A stretch of DNA of 64,000 nt, taken from the NCBI GenBank assembly GCA_039707465.1, contig CM077644.1, positions 80,439,375-80,503,374 on the forward strand, written 5' to 3'. Both the position numbers and the translations under genes were made by a program. The notes under the pieces were generated by a model that saw only the letters and a program-made list of their open reading frames with translations, was not told where the DNA came from and searched no databases. Source of the stretch: Rhabdophis nuchalis. Lineage: Eukaryota; Chordata; Lepidosauria; Squamata; Natricidae. Within the stretch, counting starts at the first letter, position 1; every line of letters starts with the position of its first letter. Shown piece by piece: positions 58,107 to 64,000 of the stretch.

Positions 58107-59808
58107 ATGGCTGAATTGCGCGATCCTGCTCAGGGCCCGTCCCAGGCTGGGACTACCCCTCCAGCCCCCTCAGCAGACAAGGGACGCTCGCAGACCAGGT
58201 CCCGCTCCAAGTCGCGCCCAAAGGAGACTTCCTCTGCCTCCTCCTCCAAAGGTGGGTCCTCCAGGGCCCAAGCCTCCCAGACGCCTGTACCTGCCTCCGT
58301 GGAGACCCCTCCTATAGTCAGGCCCCTGCCTGAAGCAGCTCCTACCCCAACCCCGCCCGTGGCTCCCCTCCGCCTCCTACCCCAACCCCGCCCTTCAGCC
58401 CCTTTATGCCCATAGACACATCGGCGGTCTGGGGCCAGGCAGCTGCCAGGGCTCCATCCAGACAGCCCGAGGCCACTTTCACGCCCACGGCTGCTGGGCT
58501 GCGCCAAGACATTTCGTGGGCCGCTGGCCTCCCGCCTCCACTGGCAGCCTGGCAACCCCTTCCAACGGGCCCATCGGCTGTGCAGGATCTAATCTCGGAG
58601 GCCATCCGACAAGGGATCGCAGCGGGCATGCAGGGGCAGTCACAGGGGTCCCTCCTGACAACGGCCCCTCCCCCCGCCCCCCAGGCGGCGGCCCCCGGGC
58701 CCCATCTCTCCCCGGCAATGGCGGATGAGGACTCCCCCCCATCTCAGAGGAAGGGGACTTCCGAGAGGCTAACCTCTCGGGGGACGAAGATCAGGGCCCG
58801 GAGAAACCGTCCAGCGCGGGCCTATTTCCACAGGCCCTGTTTACACCACTGTTGGCTAAGGCCAAGGCCACTACGTGCTTCACCCAGGAAGCACAGGGAT
58901 CCGCCCCGACCCAGGCCCCACGTTCCTGGTACTCAGAGCCCACGGTGGAGACGGAGGCCATTCCCACCCCGCAGATGTTCGTGGACGCCATCCGGCGCCC
59001 CTGGTCCACCCCAGGAGCGGGGCCTAGCGCTTCCTCCCTCGAGAGGCGCTTTTACAATGTCGAGCCGCTCCTGGAAGACGCCTTGGCCTGGCCGCAGGTC
59101 GACACCCCCATTGCCGCGCTGTATTCGGCGACGACCCTTCCCGGGGGCCAGGAGGATCTTCTGAAACCTGAGGACAGAAGGGCCGAGCAAGTCCTTCGCA
59201 AGGCACACCAGTCGGCGGCGTGGTCGGTGAGGGCCTCTACGGCGGCCTCCTTTTTTACCAGGTCCAGCTTGACCTGGCTCCAACAGCTCCAGGAGAGGAT
59301 CCCGGTGGCGGATGGGAGAGCCCACCAGGACTTGAACAAGATAGTGGCCTCCGTCCAATTTACCGCCGATGCCACCCTGAGCGCAGCCAAGTTCTCCTCC
59401 CGGGCTTTGGCATCCACGGTCACATCCAGGCGCCTGTTGTGGTTGCGCCAGTGGCAGACTGAACTTCGCCATAAGTGGAAGCTGGCGTCGGAGCCCTACG
59501 CCGGGGTCAATTTGTTTGGGGACTCCCTCAAGCCCCTCCTGGTCGAGGGTAAAGACAAGAAACAAACTTTGCCCAACAACCCCAGGCGGGGAGCGGGTAG
59601 GCCGGGCCCATACCCCCGACGCCAGCCCCCCAGGGGGCAGTCCTTTGGGGGCAATTTCCACCCGGAACCCCCCAGCTCGGGGTTTCGGGCCCAGGGGGGC
59701 TATAATCAGCGCCCCAGGGGGCAGCAGCATCAATACAGACAGCAGAGGGGTGGGGGCTCCAATCGGCCCTTTCGAGGGGGCGGTAGCCGTCCCTACCGCA
59801 GAAACTAG
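58107..59808 (+). pseudogene. DIRS gag-like gene, two frame breaks
   Basis: The first gene of the element, presumed to form the nucleoprotein core. It starts at ATG 58107 (MAELRDPAQGPSQAG), is Ser/Arg/Pro-rich at first, then acidic, then helical (about 58860-59500), and ends in a Gly/Arg/Gln-rich RNA-binding-like tail (GGGSNRPFRGGGSRPYRRN). Three frames are needed. Segment 1 runs to about 58375 and segment 2 from about 58376 to 58740. The first shift coincides with the block cctaccccaaccccgccc occurring twice, 35 bp apart (58341 and 58376). Segment 3 follows a C7 run (58734-58740) and is open to 59808. The C7 shift could be a sequencing error; the first cannot easily be. No CCHC knuckle is seen. 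Confidence 0.85.
58339..58393. repeat. 20-bp repeat offset 35 bp in gag
   Basis: ctcctaccccaaccccgccc occurs at 58339-58358 and 58374-58393. The 35-bp offset is not a multiple of three and matches the frame change between gag segments. Confidence 0.9.
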
Positions 59809-61699
59809 TCCCTCCCTGGGCTCCACGCCCATTGGGGGCAGGTTGCGTCTGTACGTTTCCCAGTGGGAGAGGTCAACTTCAGACGCCTGGGTCTTGTCCA
59901 CTGTCAGGGACGGTCTGACTCTGGACTTTGAGGCCCTGCCGCCCCCCACCTTTGTCACCTGCCCGGTCCCCAGCAACCCGGGGTCCAGGGCCCTGATGAC
60001 CCAGGCCATATCACACCTACTGGAGATAGGGGCCATTCAGCCGGTCCCCTCTGGCCAGGCCGGACAGGGGTTTTATTCCCGTCTGTTCGTGATCCCGAAA
60101 CCCTCCGGGAGGTGGCGGGCCATTCTGGATTTGAAACGGTTGAATTTGTATATTCGTTACAAAAGGTTTAAAATGCATTCACTGTTTACTATTCTAGAAG
60201 GTGTGCGTTGTGGGGATTTCCTCACATCTATTGACCTCACTGAGGCCTATTTACATGTACCTGTTTGCGTTGATTTCCAACCGTATTTACGTTTCTGTTA
60301 TGCATCAGTTCATTATCAATATACTTCTCTTCCGTTTGGCCTTTCGTCCGCTCCCCGAGTGTTCACTAAAATTATGGCCGCCCTGGCGGCCCATTTACAC
60401 TCATTGCCGGTAAGAGCTCAATTTTACCTGGATGATATCCTGCTCCAGTCTACCTCATACGAGGCGGCCCTGGCGGATCTGGCCACCACCGTCAGGGTCC
60501 TTGAGGCCCATGGGTTTTCGGTTAATGAGGCCAAGAGCCAATTCACCCCTTCCACCGGGATTCTCCACCTGGGTGCCTGGATAGACTCCTTAGCGGGGCA
60601 AGTGTTCCTTTCAGAAGAGAGGGTCGCGAACATCGACCAGGTGGTAAGACTGGTCGAGGCCGATAGCAGACCCTCGTTGGCCACGCTGTCCAAGCTTCTG
60701 GGAATGATGGTCTCCGCCATTTCCATCGTGCCCTGGGCCCGCCTTCATTCTAGGGACCTCCAGTGGTTCCTGCTCCCCTATCAAAAGAGGAGGGTGGCCC
60801 ACTCCCACTTGCGGGTCTCACTCCCCCCTGGGGTCAGGAGGTCGTTGAGGTGGTGGAGGTCCGTAGCGATCGGCCGCGGTTGCCACTTCAGAGTGTCGGA
60901 CAGGGTCACAGTCACTACGGATGCCAGCCTCCAGGGGTGGGGCGCCCACATGGAGGGCAGGGCGGCTCAGGGAAGGTGGTCCCAGGAGGAGTCAGCCCTC
61001 CCCATCAACCTGCTGGAGCTCAGGGCTATCAGGCTAGGGTTGCTGGAGTTTGCAGAGGCTCTAGCCGGTCAGCACGTGCTAATCTTGACTGATAACATCA
61101 CGGCCAAGGCCCACGTCAACCGGCAGGGTGGCACAAGGTCCAAGGACCTAATGGCGGAAGCCGACCTGTTGGGGGTCTGGGCGGAGCACAATCTAGCGTC
61201 TCTGGTAGCAGAGCACATCTCCGGGGTGGACAACACCTGGGCGGATTGGCTCAGCAGGGTGGAAATAGATCAGACGGAATGGAGTTTACACCCTTCTATT
61301 TTTCAGGAGGCCTGTCGGAGGTTCGGGAGGCCCCTGGTCGACCTATTCGCTTCCCCAGAGAATGCCCAGCTGCCGAGGTTTTTCTCCAGGTTCCCCACGC
61401 CGGGGGCGGAAGGGGTGGATGCCCTTCGAGCACGGTGGCCTCAGGGCCTTATGTATGCCTTTCCACCTACCTCTCTTATTCCTAGGGTAATCCGGCGGAC
61501 GATAGCGCTGCAAGCGGAGGTCCTGCTAGTGGCACCGTACTGGCCCAGGCGCCCATGGTTTGCGGACCTGCGAACGTTGTCCCTGAGGGATCCTTGGCGG
61601 ATACCGGCGGACAGAGTGACCCTGGTCCAGGGGTCACTGGAACACCCGGAGAGCCGGTGGCTCCAACTAGCCGTCTGGAGGTTGAGCGGCTCGCTCTGA
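59516..61699 (+). CDS. DIRS reverse transcriptase / RNase H polyprotein, intact
   Basis: Copies element RNA into DNA and degrades the RNA strand. The frame opens at ATG 59516, but the first about 98 codons overlap gag and are Pro/Gly-rich; family-like sequence begins near YVSQWERSTSDAWVLS (about 59852), so the true start is uncertain and a +1 shift from gag is possible. RT: FVIPKPSGRWRAILDLKRLN, motif A SIDLTEAYLHV (D240), motif B LPFGLSSAPRVF, motif C YLDD (304-307). RNase H: TTDASLQGWGA (D469), LELRAI (E501), LTDN (D526) and HISGVDNTWADWLSR (D572/D577). The C-terminal VDLFASPENAQLPRFFSRF with YAFPPTSLI corresponds to the methyltransferase-like domain of DIRS elements. No internal stop. Overlaps the recombinase gene by 145 bp. 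Confidence 0.95.
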   Translation: MGTPSSPSWSRVKTRNKLCPTTPGGERVGRAHTPDASPPGGSPLGAISTRNPPARGFGPRGAIISAPGGSSINTDSRGVGAPIGPFEGAVAVPTAETSPSLGSTPIGGRLRLYVSQWERSTSDAWVLSTVRDGLTLDFEALPPPTFVTCPVPSNPGSRALMTQAISHLLEIGAIQPVPSGQAGQGFYSRLFVIPKPSGRWRAILDLKRLNLYIRYKRFKMHSLFTILEGVRCGDFLTSIDLTEAYLHVPVCVDFQPYLRFCYASVHYQYTSLPFGLSSAPRVFTKIMAALAAHLHSLPVRAQFYLDDILLQSTSYEAALADLATTVRVLEAHGFSVNEAKSQFTPSTGILHLGAWIDSLAGQVFLSEERVANIDQVVRLVEADSRPSLATLSKLLGMMVSAISIVPWARLHSRDLQWFLLPYQKRRVAHSHLRVSLPPGVRRSLRWWRSVAIGRGCHFRVSDRVTVTTDASLQGWGAHMEGRAAQGRWSQEESALPINLLELRAIRLGLLEFAEALAGQHVLILTDNITAKAHVNRQGGTRSKDLMAEADLLGVWAEHNLASLVAEHISGVDNTWADWLSRVEIDQTEWSLHPSIFQEACRRFGRPLVDLFASPENAQLPRFFSRFPTPGAEGVDALRARWPQGLMYAFPPTSLIPRVIRRTIALQAEVLLVAPYWPRRPWFADLRTLSLRDPWRIPADRVTLVQGSLEHPESRWLQLAVWRLSGSL

Positions 61700-62742
61700 G
61701 GAGTGGCCTCTTCTCAGACAGGGTCATCGAGACCATCCAGGCTTCCAGACGTGCGTCCACCACGCGCATCTACGATGCCACCTGGACCATCTTCTGCAAG
61801 TGGTGCGCAGAACGTCAATTGTCCCCCCAGTTGGCCACAATCCCACAGGTCCTGGAGTTCCTCCAGAATGGGTTGGAGAGGGGCCTGTCTCCTAACACCA
61901 TCAAGCGACAGGTGGCGGCCATTGGATCGGTCCTCTCGTGGGGCAGTGGGTCATCCCTGGCGCAACACCCAACGGTTCGACGTTTCCTCAGGGGGGCCAC
62001 GAACTTGAGACCTCCCCCGGTGCACAGGTACCCCACGTGGGATCTGCCTAAGGTGCTGAGCGCCCTCACCCGCGCCCCATTTGAGCCGCTGGAGGAGGTA
62101 CCGTGGCAGTACCTTACGTGGAAGGTGGTGTTTTTGGTGGCCATCACCTCGGCCAGACGGATTTCTGAGCTAAACGCATTGTCTGTCAGGGAGGACCTTT
62201 GCAGGTTCCATGAGGACAGGGTCGTCCTCCGGCTGGACCCGTCCTTCGTCCCGAAGGTGGGGTCCTGGTTCCACCGCGCCCAGGAGGTGGTCCTACCGGC
62301 GTTCCAGGGAGACCCGGACCAGGCAGCGGGCGGTTTGTGGCATCTCCTGGACGTTAGGCGGGCTTTGCAGGTATACATTGACCGCACGGGGCCCATCCGT
62401 AGGTCGGAGTCCCTCTTTGTTTCCTTCTCACCAGGTTCCCTGGGAAAGAAAGTGTCAGTCGCCTGTATTGGACGTTGGGTGCGCCTCTGCATCGAGAATG
62501 CTTACATCTCTTGTGCTGAACCTGTCCCTCGGGGGATAACGGCCCATTCGACCCGTAGCGCGGCTACCACCTCCGCCTGGGCCACACGGGCCTCCTTGGA
62601 GGAGATCTGCAGAGCGGCGGCCTGGTCCTCGCCTTCACCGTTTGTACGACACTACAAACTGGACAAGTTTGCGGCTGCTGAGGCTAACTTCGGACGCCGG
62701 GTGCTGCAGTCCGCGGTTTCACGTTCATTGGCGCAGGCTTGA
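61555..62742 (+). CDS. DIRS tyrosine recombinase, intact
   Basis: Inserts the circular DNA intermediate into the chromosome through a covalent 3'-phosphotyrosine, replacing the integrase of LTR elements. From the ATG at 61555, 395 codons without a stop. The N-terminal about 60 residues are Gly/Pro-rich and overlap the RT/RH gene. Residues about 65-150 form the core-binding SAM-like domain (TTRIYDATWTIFCKWCAE; SPNTIKRQVAAIGSVL). The catalytic domain has ITSARRISELNAL (R201 or R202), HSTR (H331, R334) and FVRHYKLD (H366, nucleophile Y367). The complete set is present, so the enzyme is potentially active. The stop lies 40 bp before the internal complementary region, the usual DIRS position. The ATG is the first in frame; initiation further in, near LEVERLALRSGL, is possible. 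Confidence 0.95.
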   Translation: MVCGPANVVPEGSLADTGGQSDPGPGVTGTPGEPVAPTSRLEVERLALRSGLFSDRVIETIQASRRASTTRIYDATWTIFCKWCAERQLSPQLATIPQVLEFLQNGLERGLSPNTIKRQVAAIGSVLSWGSGSSLAQHPTVRRFLRGATNLRPPPVHRYPTWDLPKVLSALTRAPFEPLEEVPWQYLTWKVVFLVAITSARRISELNALSVREDLCRFHEDRVVLRLDPSFVPKVGSWFHRAQEVVLPAFQGDPDQAAGGLWHLLDVRRALQVYIDRTGPIRRSESLFVSFSPGSLGKKVSVACIGRWVRLCIENAYISCAEPVPRGITAHSTRSAATTSAWATRASLEEICRAAAWSSPSPFVRHYKLDKFAAAEANFGRRVLQSAVSRSLAQA

Positions 62743-62782
62743 CCTCATCCCTCCCGGGGGTGGCGCAGGGGCTTTGGTATGT

Positions 62783-62873
62783 CCCATACATGGATGCTAT
62801 CTCCACCCTTATTGAGAAAGGGCGTTGGTACTTACCTGATACGCCTCTTCTAATAAGGGGGGAGATAGCATCC
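62783..62873. repeat. DIRS internal complementary region
   Basis: The first part (62783-62819: cccatacatggatgctatct, then ttattgagaaa) is the reverse complement of the left element end. The second part (62817-62873: aaagggcgttggtacttacc to ggagatagcatcc) is the reverse complement of the right end including its outer extension. The two parts meet at AAA (62817-62819). This is the template used to restore both termini when the circular form is made. Confidence 0.93.
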
Positions 62874-62991
62874 GGCCCATCCCTATTTCGCTCAGCCTGC
62901 TTGTTGTTCTGTATTTTCCTATGGTTACGTTTTGTCTTCAAGTTACTAAAGAAGTTGGTGGTACACCGGTGAGTCAGTCTCTTTTCTTCGT

Positions 62992-63153
62992 CGTAAACTG
63001 GGCAAGGGATCCCCGGAAGGGGGTTATATACCGTGGTTAATTAATTAGTAATCTGACTCAGTCCAATCAGAGTGTGGATAGGTTGAACCCATACATGGAT
63101 GCTATCTCCCCCCTTATTAGAAGAGGCGTATCAGGTAAGTACCAACGCCCTTT
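62992..63153 (-). repeat. DIRS right inverted terminal repeat plus outer extension
   Basis: 62992-63122 is the inverted copy of the left repeat. 63123-63153 (gaggcgtatcaggtaagtac then caacgcccttt) is present only on this side and in the internal complementary region, the classic asymmetry of DIRS ends. It ends in TTT (63151-63153). Confidence 0.92.
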
Positions 63154-63253
63154 TCCCTAGGAACAATCAATGTCTTATAGGATCTATCTCTTTAGAAGTT
63201 AACAGTTTATGTAACTTACTTTCATACCTCATTTGGTCTTTTCAACTATTCAA

Positions 63254-63505
63254 CCCTGTTTCTCTGAAAATAAGACCTCCCTGGATAATAAACCCAAATG
63301 GGCTTTTGTCCGCATGCGCTAAAATAAGCCCTCTCTTGAAAATAAGCCCTCCTGGAAAATATTGCAATGCAGCAGCAGCCAGGAGGTGACTATGCTCGTT
63401 ACCTCCTGCACCTCATAAATAATAAGACCTCCCCAAAAATAAGGCCAAGTGCTTATTTTGGGAGTCAAAAGAAAATAAAGAAAATGTCTTATTTCGGGAA
63501 AACAC

Positions 63506-63508
<3 letters not shown>
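63254..63508. mobile_element. MITE (aaaataagacc family)
   Basis: Left end ccctgtttctctgaaaataa, right end gtcttatttcgggaaaacacag, imperfect inverted repeats. Repeated aaaataagccctc blocks lie inside. The right end joins a (TAG)n tract. A Tc1/mariner-type TA target is possible but not clear. Confidence 0.75.
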
Positions 63509-63554
<46 letters not shown>

Positions 63555-63555
63555 T
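63506..63555. repeat. (TAG)n microsatellite
   Basis: About 16 TAG units directly after the MITE end. Confidence 0.95.
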
Positions 63556-63863
63556 TTGCACTATTAGTAGGAGTAGTATTATTTGCACACCTCCTTTCAA
63601 ATTATACTTGGGAATGTTAAGAAGTTTAAATGTTTCCCTCTTCATCTGGTGGTATGGATGGTACATATTACACTGTGGTACAGTGCAATCCATGTATAAA
63701 ATAATACAGATATTGTGATTTATGAAAATTCAAGTGCACAGATTCACTGACTACAGATTGGACACACTGAAACTGTTAAAATGCTTTGATCTTTCTGAAA
63801 TTTTGAAGACCTGTTAACAATATGGTTCCATCAAATAAGTGGTTCTACGTGCACATTCTAAAT
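63556..63863. other. no recognisable feature
   Basis: AT-rich unique-looking DNA. Confidence 0.4.
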
Positions 63864-64000
63864 CAGGGGTCCCCAACCCCCTGATAGCAGTCCACTACGA
63901 GGCCTGTTCACAACTGGGCTGCACAGGCAGCGGGTGAGTGCATTCACACATACGAAGCTTCCTTCGTGCAAATGGCTGCCGTTTGACCTCTTGCACGAAG
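63864..64000 (+). mobile_element. hAT-type element, cut by window end
   Basis: Begins caggggtccccaacccc, the same terminus as the element at 13847, with a ggcctgttcacaactgggct body. It runs off the window. Confidence 0.75.

Larger units (their letters stand above)
57253..63153 (+). mobile_element. DIRS-1-like tyrosine-recombinase retrotransposon
   Basis: A 5.9-kb element. Order: left inverted terminal repeat (57253-57387), leader, gag-like gene (broken), RT/RNase H gene, tyrosine recombinase gene, internal complementary region (62783-62873), right inverted terminal repeat with an extra outer segment (62995-63153). The split repeats, the complementary region joining both ends, and a recombinase in place of an integrase are diagnostic of DIRS. 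Such elements are copied to a circular DNA that the recombinase inserts without a conventional target duplication, and none is seen here beyond the TTT-like trinucleotide. Codon frames are 1, 2 and 1 in genome phase for late gag, RT/RH and YR, with the last two overlapping. Confidence 0.96.

Noticed and set aside
58933..60036. 367-codon reverse-strand frame in the DIRS element
   Set aside because: Shadow of the GC-rich gag and RT frames. No recognisable domain.

Overview
The window is non-coding, repeat-dense vertebrate chromosomal DNA from a squamate reptile, most likely a snake. This rests on the repeat families I can read: tRNA-derived Sauria-type SINEs ending in ACCTTT-like repeats, many L2-clade LINE 3' ends carrying (ATT)n/(ATAA)n tails, a CR1 3' end, long GATA tracts, hAT and mariner/Tigger-type MITEs, squamate-like L1, solo LTRs and a DIRS-type retrotransposon. 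Species cannot be fixed from the sequence. I recognise no host protein-coding exon, no functional RNA gene and no CRISPR array. Nearly all long open frames are transposon remnants, shadows, or translations of microsatellites.

The main feature is a DIRS-1-like tyrosine-recombinase retrotransposon at about 57253-63153. It has split inverted terminal repeats and an internal complementary region just after the recombinase gene that joins both element ends at an AAA/TTT trinucleotide. It carries an intact reverse transcriptase/RNase H frame (YLDD motif, RNase H acidic residues present) and an intact tyrosine recombinase frame (R, H-x-x-R, H, Y present). Only the gag-like first gene is broken: one frame change coincides with a 20-bp repeat set 35 bp apart, a second lies in a C7 run.

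Layout. 0-13 kb: L2 fragments, two Sauria SINEs (one split by a hAT MITE with an 8-bp target duplication), other MITEs, and an L1 ORF1 fragment between 19-bp direct repeats. 13.8-15.1 kb: a hAT-type element with exact 8-bp target duplication and a 600-bp pyrimidine tract inside. 16.8-19.3 kb: a GATA microsatellite hit by an LTR, which was itself hit by an L2 and by another LINE with a 14-bp target duplication. 21.6-22.4 kb: a Tigger-like MITE with rearranged interior. 23-31 kb: mostly unique AT-rich DNA. 31.5-33.4 kb: a GC-rich fold-back element with exact 8-bp target duplication and an L2 insert. 34.7-36.8 kb: a (GCTAT)n array followed by an ORF1-only L1 (HAL1-like) with intact ORF1 and target duplication. 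37-51 kb: LTRs, L2 copies, MITEs, a CR1 end and unique DNA. 51.8-56 kb: opposed L2 copies, a truncated LTR, a dispersed repeat with a 500-bp CTAC-rich minisatellite, a CpG-rich block and a hairpin MITE. 57.25-63.15 kb: DIRS. The end of the window enters another copy of the hAT family seen at 13.8 kb.

Many insertions are nested, so their relative ages can be read directly. Family names come from recognising sequence patterns, not from a database search.
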